The notes beneath the pieces were generated by a model that was given only the letters and a program-made list of their open reading frames with translations, was not told the origin of the DNA and did not search any database. 54,999 nt of DNA from Porogramme epimiltina (taxonomy: Eukaryota; Basidiomycota; Agaricomycetes; Polyporales; Polyporaceae), in the NCBI GenBank assembly GCA_900155495.1, contig FTLJ01000460.1:1-54999 (forward strand). Reading direction: 5' to 3'. The position numbers were made by a program, and so were the translations under genes. Shown here piece by piece: positions 34,766 through 43,732 of this stretch. Position 1 is the stretch's first letter. Each line of letters begins with the position of its first letter.

Positions 34766-36889
34766 ATGCGTCTCCTTGACACATACACAGGGGAGTTCCA
34801 CAATTTACAAAACCCAGAACAAATCGCATATGCGATCCTATCCCACTGTTGGGCCAAACATCCTTCAGAGCTTCCAGAGCTCACGTACCAGGACGTACTA
34901 GAGGTCCAGGCCCAGGTTCGAGCTGAACGCGCTCAGAACCCCGATCTCCCCGACGATGAGGTTCTCACTCGACTTCCCCCGAAGATCCGTGGGTGTTGTC
35001 AACGTGCCCGGGAAGACGAGATTGCCTTCGCCTGGGTCGACTCATGTTGCATCGACAAGACGAGCAGCGCCGAGTTAACGGAAACGATCAACTCGATGTT
35101 CAAGTGGTATTCTCAAGCCGCGGCTTGCTACGCTTTCCTTACGGACGTTGCTCCAGGAGACGACCCCCTCCACAATTTCGCCTCCTCCTCAGCCTTTCGC
35201 TCTACCTTTCGTGAAAGTCGGTGGTTCACGCGCTGCTGGACTCTCCAAGAGCTGATTGCACCCAAGAATGTCCTCTTCTTCTCCACCAATTGGTCTGTGA
35301 TTGGCGGAAAGCACGAGCTTGCCGATGTCATCGAGGAAATCACGGGAATCGATACCAGTGTTTTATGTCACGAGCGGCTGGTGGAAGACACCAGCGTTGC
35401 AAGGCGGATGTATTGGGCATCGAGGAGGATGGCAACCCGCGGAGAGGATGAAGCCTATTCGCTCATGGGTATATTCAAGGTCAACATGCCCATCATCTAT
35501 GGCGAGGGTTCCAGGAATGCCTTCTTTCGCCTTCAAAAAGCGATCCTCCAGTCTATACCGGATCAAAGCATCTTTGCATGGGATATAGATCCCTCTATTC
35601 CCGCTGACGCCGAGGCAACGACAAATGCGCGACTCTTACTTGCACCTTCACCCGCATCGTTTTCTCGCTCAGGCTCCGTGGAACCATTCCCACTTCCTTG
35701 CGTTCTCGAGGAGTTCCCCGCCTACACGTTCACCCCTCATGGCGTTCGTGCAGCTCTCTCTCTCCTTCCGTTCGAGCTATTGTATGCTCGTAATCCATTT
35801 CAGACTTCGGACCTTCCGGCAGAATTGGATAACCCCAGTCTGGATATCACTGCACACCTCCACCGACTCCTTCGCATAGTCAAGCTTCCTTCAAACATCA
35901 GTCTCCTATTGTTAACATGCATAGATCGTTGTAGAGATGCTTCATATTCGTCCGACCGGCTCGCGCTTGTGGTCAAGACTACGGATCCCGTAGCAGAAGT
36001 CGACCAAGTACATCTACGAGAAACCAGAAACCACAAATCCAGGGTAGCACACCTCGAGCTGGTGAAGTTCCCTACATTTGGAGATCTGAACACGAATTCA
36101 GATAGACCCTATGTCCGTTCTTCTGCTAACGGGACGCTACAGTGTTTCACACGTCTCATCCGTTTGTCAGAGGAATCGGTTGCGGATTGGTTCAATGAAC
36201 GGAACCGCCTGAAGGAGATCAAAACTCTGGAGTCTTACATTCCATACCATCCATCCACGTTGCGATCACGCCCCAACTACACGGCTACTATTCTGCATGC
36301 TATTCAATCACGATACTTTGGTGGTTATAGTAGGACGTTCCTTGTAATCACCCCAGAAGTACACCCACTACCTACGTTCTCCACCTTGCCTCCCCCCTCT
36401 CGCCAAGATCACGATGGCAGTAGCAACTTGAACTCCGAGGTTGAAGGAATCGTTCATATACCCCTCCTCCTATCACCATTCCACAACCTATACTCCAATG
36501 TGGACGCTTCCTCACGACAGTTGCCGGTCGATGGTGACACAAATAATGAGCCTCAGGCCCAGTCTTTGCAACGAATCCGTGCTTGTGTAGAAGCTTACTA
36601 CGCTGGGAGTATTCTGTATAGGATTGCCTTTTGGGCCACAATATGCTTGTGTGGTATGGCAGGAATTGTTGCTTCTGTGACACCTTCAATAAACCACTCC
36701 CAGCGTCTCAGGATAGGCCTGACTGCCATAATCATGGTCATCACTATACTGATGCTCGCCAGGACGTTTTTTCGCCGTTATATTTCGATATTCCTTCGAA
36801 TGTCAAGGTTTCCCCGTTGTTCGTATATCTTTTACATGATTGTCATTGGACTATGGCGCCAGTTTTGTATATTTATTGAGCAAGTATGA
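34766..36889 (+). CDS. HET-domain protein B with C-terminal membrane module
   Basis: Single coding exon, 707 aa. HET domain at about residues 20-250: YAILSHCWAKHP, FAWVDSCCIDKTSSAELTE, WFTRCWTLQELIAPKNVLFF, ATRGEDEAYSLMGIFKVN and MPIIYGEG. The shared extension follows: LLLAPSPASFSRSGSVE, YTFTPHGVRAALSLLPFELL, ISLLLLTC, LALVVKTTD, YIPYHPSTLRSRPNY and TFLVITPEVHPLP. The last ~100 residues start RIRACVEAYYAG and hold two hydrophobic helices (IAFWATICLCGMAGIVAS and IGLTAIIMVITILMLA) and a third, weaker hydrophobic stretch. It is very similar to D and E. The likely role is heterokaryon incompatibility or cell death (family knowledge); membrane attachment is inferred from sequence. Confidence 0.93.
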   Translation: MRLLDTYTGEFHNLQNPEQIAYAILSHCWAKHPSELPELTYQDVLEVQAQVRAERAQNPDLPDDEVLTRLPPKIRGCCQRAREDEIAFAWVDSCCIDKTSSAELTETINSMFKWYSQAAACYAFLTDVAPGDDPLHNFASSSAFRSTFRESRWFTRCWTLQELIAPKNVLFFSTNWSVIGGKHELADVIEEITGIDTSVLCHERLVEDTSVARRMYWASRRMATRGEDEAYSLMGIFKVNMPIIYGEGSRNAFFRLQKAILQSIPDQSIFAWDIDPSIPADAEATTNARLLLAPSPASFSRSGSVEPFPLPCVLEEFPAYTFTPHGVRAALSLLPFELLYARNPFQTSDLPAELDNPSLDITAHLHRLLRIVKLPSNISLLLLTCIDRCRDASYSSDRLALVVKTTDPVAEVDQVHLRETRNHKSRVAHLELVKFPTFGDLNTNSDRPYVRSSANGTLQCFTRLIRLSEESVADWFNERNRLKEIKTLESYIPYHPSTLRSRPNYTATILHAIQSRYFGGYSRTFLVITPEVHPLPTFSTLPPPSRQDHDGSSNLNSEVEGIVHIPLLLSPFHNLYSNVDASSRQLPVDGDTNNEPQAQSLQRIRACVEAYYAGSILYRIAFWATICLCGMAGIVASVTPSINHSQRLRIGLTAIIMVITILMLARTFFRRYISIFLRMSRFPRCSYIFYMIVIGLWRQFCIFIEQV

Positions 36890-37540
36890 CACAAATCAAT
36901 AAAGGGGACGCACTCACACACTGCACGATATCACGGGGCCGTACACTTTGCAATATAAACGCGTGTATGATGGTGTATGTTACACAGCTTGGTCTCCAAG
37001 CCCGCGAGCCCGGGTACCGAGCTCGCAACTTAAAAGCTGCTGACTAGTCGATGCTACAACTCTCAAGCCGCGTAATACTGCTTTCTGGTGCGCAACCTCT
37101 ACATCCGCTTCACATAGTACTACTAGATTGCTTTCCATGCAAATGTAGTTTCTTCTCCCGCCACACATCCCTCACCAATACAAGAAAACGCAAAGGTAAG
37201 ATTTTCGCGTGGCTAGATGGCCTCGACACACCATGAGGCTTGGTTGTGGCGGCAGCACGAGCGGACCAGAGTGCCAGTCACTGGAGTGCAAAGGACTGGC
37301 ACACCATACAAGTCCTTTGGGCGCAGTGTCTTCCAGGTACGTAACGTGTAACAGGGTCTAGGATGGGTGTCTTCAGGCTATATATATATACGGCATGAGA
37401 CAAAAACCCCGGGCCTTGTCATGTACTAGAAGCAGGCTCACCCTCACTAAACCGCGTAGGCACATTCCTATCTCTTCACCACTGCAACACCGTTGACAAT
37501 TTCAAATGTACATTTACACAGACACAATCTAGAGGAGACG
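36890..37540. other. Convergent spacer between HET-B and HET-C with inverted repeats
   Basis: Holds two clear inverted repeats. At 37004-37026, GCGAGC and GCTCGC flank an 11-base loop. At 37271-37302, GTGCCAGTC and GACTGGCAC flank a 14-base loop, and AAAGGACT (37290-37297) with AGTCCTTT (37311-37318) forms an alternative stem. A (TA)n run occurs near 37380-37389. Probably 3'UTR sequence of both genes; no coding region. Confidence 0.55.
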
Positions 37541-40048
37541 TTACTGTGCACTAGATACGCTTCGGGACTTATTGCTCGCAACAATTCCGGCGGTAACGAT
37601 GGCTCCCACCAAGCAAAGTATCGTAACAAAGTAACAAATGAACCTAGTAGGGGAATATTGGAAAAAGGGGGGACATCCGTAGCATCCACTCTTGTGGTCG
37701 ACGTACACTTGAACGCTTGTACTGACACTGATCCCGCGACGCTCAGACTGAGCTAGGCCGGAGCGCATGGGGGTGTTGTATGTAGGTCTGTGATCATAGG
37801 CGGTTTGAATTGGCGGTAATGGCGCGACCAGGGATGTATCTATTTCCACGACGTCGACCAGTAGCGTCACTTGGGCTGGGAGGTGGGGCGTTCCGGGAGA
37901 GTCGCACATCGCCGTGAGCCGGACATGTGGTGCTGTGAGATTGGCTACAATCCGCCCCGTTGCCGGAACTCGATTGGAGGGACCAGCTTCATCATTTCCA
38001 GGCCGGTGCACGATGCTATGTTCCAGTGGAGTAAGAGGGAAGTACCATCTCCTCATGTACGGATTCAGTTTCTCGGCTCGGCCGTGCTTCTCGATGTCCC
38101 ACTCCACCAGTGGTGTCGAGTGTTCCGCAGCTGCAGGAGATGGGGGCATTGAAGCGACGCCGGGGACCACGGCGAGTTGTGATGAGTGGGATGGAGATTG
38201 GGAGCCAGCATCGTCGAACACGAATAATGCCTTCAGGCGGTGATTAGCATCGGAATAGAAGACAACTTTGAAGGACGGCCCCTCTGGGATAGTGACTTGG
38301 AGCGTTTCGTTGGAAACAATGGCGCAGTTTGGGTTGAATATTGGTTCCGATATCCGTGACTGACTCGGACTAGACGGTGCTGCGGTAGCTAGCGCGAGTT
38401 GAAAGTGTCCACTCCGGAGGGTGAAGAGAGTCGTCGTCTCCAGCTTTGGGGGGACGGGACGGCATACTTGTAGGGGGTGAGCAGAAGGCTGAGGCTGAGG
38501 GAACGGTGAGAGGACCATGTGCGTGCGAATGAGCTGAAATCGTCGACGCGGTCTCGCCTTGAGATCGGGGATTGTGGGGCCATTAGTGCCCACAAGAAAG
38601 TACGCCTCCTTGGCCCGTTCAGATCCTCGCACAGCATAGATACGGTGAGACGGTGTAGTATTGCGCAACAGCAATGACGGCCGATGAGCGATGTAGAACT
38701 CGGAGACGTTGGAAGGGCACCTGAGCTGTCGCCATTGTAGGCAAAGAATACGACAAACTAGTTGTTCCGGTTCCCCAGATGCATTCGAAAGGCCGTATGG
38801 TTGATCGGAGAGTTCGAGACCCGAAGGCGACAGTTTGTTATCTTCTAATTCCATATGTACCGGCTCCACGCTGAAAGGCCGTTCTCCCGAAGAATCGAAG
38901 GTGCGGTTCTTGAGGACAAGTGCAATGATGTGCTCATCTCCATCTTGACAGGCGAGAGGAACGAGGTAAAGGTCCGAATGAAGGGGTGCTGAGGGTGCGG
39001 GGTTCGGGGTGACGGGCGTTCTTTCGTGGTCGCGGCGGGAGTCGTGAATGAAGTCGTTGAGAGGGTAATAAGGCAAACTTGTGCGGATCCCATGGGGAGT
39101 AGTGGAGCAAACTGGCAGGGCCGTTATGCCTGGAAAGAGGTAGGATGCTGTGACGGACCTTATCGAGGCTGAACGGGAGAATGCTTTCGGTGATGGGGCG
39201 AGCAGGAGTCGGGCACTCGCCATGGATTCCGCCGTCGGGTGAATGCGTTCGAGGTCCCAAGCAAAGATGCTTTGATCCGGTACCGATTTGAGGATCTCCT
39301 CCTGGAGACGGAAGAACGCCCCCTCGCCCTCGCCATAGATGGTAGGCATGTTGACTCCAAAGATCCCCATGAGGGAGTACGCCTCGTCTTCCTTCCGCGT
39401 TGTGACCCTTCTGGACGCCCAGTACATCCGTCGTGCCACGCTCACCGAGTCGACCGAGCATTGGTGCGCGAGGATCTCCATGGTGATACCGGTGACATCT
39501 TCTACGACTGTCGAAAGCGCGTGTTTCCCGCCGATCTTGACCCAATCCTCCGAAAAGAAGAGGACGGTTATGGGAGCGATGAGTTCCTGAAGCGTCCATC
39601 CGCGAGTGAACCAGACGCTCCTCCGGAAGGCGGACTCGGGGTTGTGTGGGTCCTCGAATGAAGGTACGTCGTGGAGAAAAGCATAGCAGACGGCAGAGGT
39701 AGCATACCAGGAGTACATCGAGTTGATCGCCTCCGTCAACTCTGAGCTACTCGTCTTGTCGATGCAACATGAGTCCACCCACGCGAGTTCGACTCCGTCT
39801 TCACGAGCCTGTTCGCAACACTTTCTAATCTTGGGGGAAAGGCGCAGAAGCACCTCGTCTTCAGGAAGATCTCTGTTCTGAGCTCGGTCGACTTTGACTT
39901 GGGCCTGGATTGCTAGGACGTCCTGGTAGGTCTGCTCCGGGGGCTCATCAGGGGATTTTGCCCAAACGTGAGATAGTATGGCGTATCTCGTCTCTTCTGG
40001 CCGTTCTATCCAGCGGAATTCACCGGTCTGAGTCTCGATTAGACGCAT
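37541..40048 (-). CDS. HET-domain protein C with single C-terminal membrane segment
   Basis: Single coding exon, 835 aa from the ATG at 40048 (MRLIETQTGEFRW); the open frame upstream is a 5'UTR intron. HET domain: YAILSHVWAKSP, LAWVDSCCIDKTSSSELTE, WFTRGWTLQELIAPITVLFF, VTTRKEDEAYSLMGIFGVN and MPTIYGEG. The extension has LLLAPSPKAFSRSASI, CSTTPHGIRTSLPYYPL, YLVPLACQDGDEHIIALVLK and EFYIAHRPSLLL. A further region of about 200 residues (FKVVFYSDANHRLKALFVFD to TAMCDSPGTPHLPAQVTLL) is also seen in HET-A and HET-E. The C-terminus has one strong membrane segment, FICYFVTILCLVGAIVTAGI, and ends SVSSAQ. It converges on HET-B. Confidence 0.93.
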   Translation of the reverse strand: MRLIETQTGEFRWIERPEETRYAILSHVWAKSPDEPPEQTYQDVLAIQAQVKVDRAQNRDLPEDEVLLRLSPKIRKCCEQAREDGVELAWVDSCCIDKTSSSELTEAINSMYSWYATSAVCYAFLHDVPSFEDPHNPESAFRRSVWFTRGWTLQELIAPITVLFFSEDWVKIGGKHALSTVVEDVTGITMEILAHQCSVDSVSVARRMYWASRRVTTRKEDEAYSLMGIFGVNMPTIYGEGEGAFFRLQEEILKSVPDQSIFAWDLERIHPTAESMASARLLLAPSPKAFSRSASIRSVTASYLFPGITALPVCSTTPHGIRTSLPYYPLNDFIHDSRRDHERTPVTPNPAPSAPLHSDLYLVPLACQDGDEHIIALVLKNRTFDSSGERPFSVEPVHMELEDNKLSPSGLELSDQPYGLSNASGEPEQLVCRILCLQWRQLRCPSNVSEFYIAHRPSLLLRNTTPSHRIYAVRGSERAKEAYFLVGTNGPTIPDLKARPRRRFQLIRTHMVLSPFPQPQPSAHPLQVCRPVPPKLETTTLFTLRSGHFQLALATAAPSSPSQSRISEPIFNPNCAIVSNETLQVTIPEGPSFKVVFYSDANHRLKALFVFDDAGSQSPSHSSQLAVVPGVASMPPSPAAAEHSTPLVEWDIEKHGRAEKLNPYMRRWYFPLTPLEHSIVHRPGNDEAGPSNRVPATGRIVANLTAPHVRLTAMCDSPGTPHLPAQVTLLVDVVEIDTSLVAPLPPIQTAYDHRPTYNTPMRSGLAQSERRGISVSTSVQVYVDHKSGCYGCPPFFQYSPTRFICYFVTILCLVGAIVTAGIVASNKSRSVSSAQ

Positions 40049-40050
40049 AA

Positions 40051-40198
40051 CTGAATTCCACGGGTGAAACGAACAACATGAGACAGATAAACCGGAAACA
40101 GGAGGAGGACTCACCAGGCTGAAGATACCAACACGAAGGGAATAGACGAGCAAGCGGATGGTTTCTGGAATTTGGAAGTCAAGTCTACATCCTTATAA
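40051..40198 (-). promoter_or_regulatory. HET-C 5'UTR intron and TATA-like box
   Basis: On the minus strand a TTATAA (40193-40198) lies about 150 bp upstream of the start codon. A 5'UTR intron runs from GTGAGTCC at 40114 to AATTCAG at 40051, two bases before the ATG. Confidence 0.6.
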
Positions 40199-41879
40199 TG
40201 TCGCTTTGCGCATGTGCATGCTATATCTGAGAGACGGACGTAAGTTAGATGGAATCTTGTGACCTTGACTACGGTATTCAAATGCTAAGATGCACTTACT
40301 TACTAACTGTATCTCTTTTCTTAGAAAGCTACCACATGCACCAAATGTTACGGAAGTCCTGCCGTCCGCGCGGATCAGAACGGATACAAATTACGAAGGA
40401 CTAGAACGTGCTGCAACGCGCATCTGTACTGCCATCTCCAGCTCTATCGAGCAGATGATAAATCCTGTGCGAGTTGTGGAGATAGAAAAGTCGACAAGAC
40501 GTACTTGGGGCACAGCCTGAGCAAACCTAGGACAAGGCAGCACCACCGATATTAGGTTTAGAACGCTGCATTGATCAATGTGCTGTCTGTTTCCCCGGCT
40601 ATGCACAGTAGATTTGATACCTCTTTTACTTCATAGTTCAATTACGCGGTTGCGAAGGAGGCGGCGAAGTTATAGGGGGCTACCCTGAGGGAGACCTGTG
40701 GGAAGCATTTTATGACGGGTATTAGCATTGCTCACTTTATGGCTTCAAACCGGACGTGCATCACCATGGACTGCGACCTTCTTGGAAACGGTGTTTCGCC
40801 TGCCCCGTCACAAGCTACACCCAGCTCGTTGCATGAGAAACATTCCGAACAGGCAGAACATAGGCGGAACGCGAAAGGAGTCACATTCTTAAGCGCGCAA
40901 AAACCAACTACTGCCATCAGAAAGTAGGCCGGTGGGTATACTCCTGGTAAGTGGGTTGCATCTTCATAGTTCGGAGTATCTGCTACACAAAGACAGAATC
41001 AATAAGCGCATAGTACTACGAACATTGTGTTGATAGTCTAGTGTCTAAACGTTTCCTGCCAAACGAAAGACTAGATCAGATCCGGCGACACGATCGTGGG
41101 TTATACGTGTTGTAGTAAATGGGATCGCACCCGGGCCATCGAGATTCGAGGCATCTTTCTCCTTCACGAACCCGAGTCAGTTGCGAGTCGCGACATTTGC
41201 TCCGTCCAACCTCGCCTGGACCATATTGTCTAAAATCCTTGCTTTAAGCACCGGGAGGACGTACCTATAGCACGTTAACAGGCGCGGCGCAACAGAGGGC
41301 ATCGGAGCCGGGACCTGCGCCCGCTGCGGGGCTGGAATGACACGTGACCAAGAGTGTAGCCTGACTCAGCTGGGCGTCTGATATTTTCAGGTGCTTCTCA
41401 AGATTACGCCATCATGTGCCCGCCAGCCAAACGGCGACGAGCGCGTCTAATACCTAGACTAGACCTCCACGTCCTAGACAAGGTTTACATATCCTCTTCC
41501 GCGTCTGCGCCAAGATTGGCTAAGTTCGCGACAGTGCTCTAATAAACATGCTCAATTCCATCTGGACCGATACGTGGTGTGTCTACCAGTCTAGTTCAAA
41601 ACGTTTACCACGTAACCCTTCTAAGTTCTACTGGGCAAACTCTGGCCATCGCCGTACGGCTGGGTGGAGGAAGTGCAGTGAGCAATCATGTGATAACGTC
41701 TTGAAAGAATCGGGCCCATAGAATCACACATCGGACTCTCGTAGGCGCCCAGCCATCGTGTCCTGTTTGCAGTGTCCCGGGCCGTTCCTTCCTCTTGACC
41801 ATCACTGCGCGTTCCTAAACCTTATACACTTCCTTCCCCACTGCAATACTCTTCGTCTCACCCTTTGAGTGCCCAGATT
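40199..41879. other. Gene-poor region upstream of HET-C
   Basis: About 1.7 kb without a recognisable gene. Short frames at 40290-40520 (+) and 40732-40917 (-) show no family motifs. Confidence 0.45.
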
Positions 41880-43090
41880 CGATATCCGAAGCAAAAATGT
41901 CGCGTCTCTGTATTTGTTCGCTCGATAGAGCACATCCGATCCCACTCCGGGCGTTCATGTCCATCTGCACCCGACCTTCGACGACCATATCTGCACTCTG
42001 CGCGATCGCGCCCTCTCCCTGTCTGAAGACGTATACTGCGGCGATGCACACGCCGTATCTTATGGGGTTCGGGGAACCTCTGTGACGCGGTAGGTTATTA
42101 TATCGTCGCGACGTATAGGCAGAACGTAGTTCGTGCCCCCTGACTGTCAGCTGATGGCGGGGTCTCTCAGGATCAGGACCAGCGTGTGATTTGATCGACT
42201 ACAACGCACATGCAACGCCTCGCCCACTGCCGATAGAAGCCACCCCTCTTCCGTCAGCGAAGACCTGCACAAACACCGATCAATGCTGACTATTCACAGC
42301 ATCTCTCCGGCGGGCCTGCAACCTGGCATTGCGCGCGTTGGTGTTCTGCATGGGTACGTACATCGACTCAAAATGGAGCACATATAGAGTCTCCGCGGAC
42401 CTCGGGCTGACACTCGAGCATGGTGTAGGTTAGCACACAGTATCCGCCCATGGGCTGGGATATATAGGTATGCATGCGCTGCATCTCCGAGAAAATTTTA
42501 TCGAAGCCCAGGGGTGTAGTAGCTCAAGCTCACAAAGCGATACAGCGTCGCCTTTCCCTCACACAGCTTGACCGTTATGACGGATTCGGTAGGCGGTCGC
42601 CGCCAACCCGCGACGCGCCTCCACAGGCCGTCAGCGCCATTCGATGCTCGTCCTTCTCCCATAGGATCATAGCAGAGAGGCGGTACTTCTTAGCTTCTAT
42701 CAAATCTCGCGGCCCACCGCCCCCAGAGTTCCCTTCGCCCAACATCCCAGCCAACATTATGCACTAGCAGCACACATGATCCCGGTGCACCTGTGTCCCA
42801 GGCCGCGCTATCTCCTCTCAGGTACCGCTCTCAAGGACAAAATATACCTTCGCTCAGAGCATCTCCTCTGAGGTCTGTGGGGCCTGGGTGCACCTAGGTG
42901 AGATTTCGTTTCACGTTTGGCTGCTGCTCGCACTCTCTCTCAACGTAAATATAGTAAGGTCGGCGGCACCGAAGGCACGTACACGCGCGCAGACGTCCGT
43001 TGCCCTCGCACTTTTTCGGCCTTCTGGAAATTCTCACTCGTGTGGATCAATCCTATCTCTCTAACGAAACTCCGATGGAACGTATCGTGT
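41880..43090. repeat. Dispersed repeat, copy 3 (upstream of HET-D)
   Basis: Shares with copy 1: CATCTGCACCCG (near 41968), CTCTGCGCGATC (near 41996), GCACATGCA (near 42208), GACGGATTCGGTAGGCGG (near 42579), and CACTTTTTCGGCCTTCTGGA (near 43010). It ends with GTAAGTACC (43090) leading to TCTTCAG (43146), the same intron-like ending as in copies 1 and 2. On the minus strand, copies 1 and 3 can be read as related peptides around GEGAIAQSADMVVEG, hinting at a former gene. Boundaries are approximate. Confidence 0.5.
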
Positions 43091-43573
43091 AAGTACCGTC
43101 CGGGAGATCAATTCTGTCCTCTCCCTTGCGCCTCATGTCTCTTCAGGAAGCACACACCGTAGTGTACACTCGGGCCGCGGACACTTACCGACGGCCGTGT
43201 ACCTCCCCACGTCCTTTTGTGAGGGATAGAACGAGTCTAATCCTTCATCGGACGCTCGTCAGGTGTATCTTCAAAGTTCAAACTCAAGTCCATGAGAGCA
43301 ATTCTATCCCCTCGGCATCTACGGAGATCGGTCACCCGTCGGATACAGACGTATTCCAGGTAGTGCATCAGGATACTCGGTTCTTGGGCCTCTCTCTGAC
43401 TCTTAATTGAATTCGCCGCAGTTTCGGAGCTATGATCAGAATGTTCCATCGACGGCGGTTCTAGGTGGTTCACACCCAATAGCTCCGGCGTCACTGATAT
43501 GTTGATAACTCAATGGCATAGCCTCAGAAGGCCAAATCGCGTGAGCGACCGTGTACACCGCAATGACGTTCGG

Positions 43574-43725
43574 TATATAATGTGTTCGCCCCCAACACTA
43601 CTATCTCGTAGCTGTTTCGACTCTACCGCCTCGTCTTCCTTATCAAGCTTCTCACCCCATTCGTAATCGTAAGTGTAGTAGGGATGATTTCGAGATCCCA
43701 AACCCTCTAATACGTCCTCCCTTAG
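43574..43725 (+). promoter_or_regulatory. HET-D TATA box and 5'UTR intron
   Basis: TATATAA at 43574-43580 is followed by TGTGTTCGCC. A 5'UTR intron runs from 43669 (TAATC|GTAAGT) to 43725 (CCTTAG), seven bases before the ATG. Strongly similar to the HET-B arrangement. Confidence 0.7.
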
Positions 43726-43732
43726 TCGAACA

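Noticed and set aside
37009..37025. 17 bases identical to a SmaI-KpnI-SacI cloning polylinker
   Set aside because: The match stops at 17 bases and is part of a local hairpin (37004-37026); flanks do not continue as vector. A vector-screen search would settle it.
37000..37070. tRNA-Lys-like stretch on the minus strand (TAGC...CTTTTAAG...)
   Set aside because: No acceptor-stem pairing, a six-base anticodon loop and no proper T-loop sequence.
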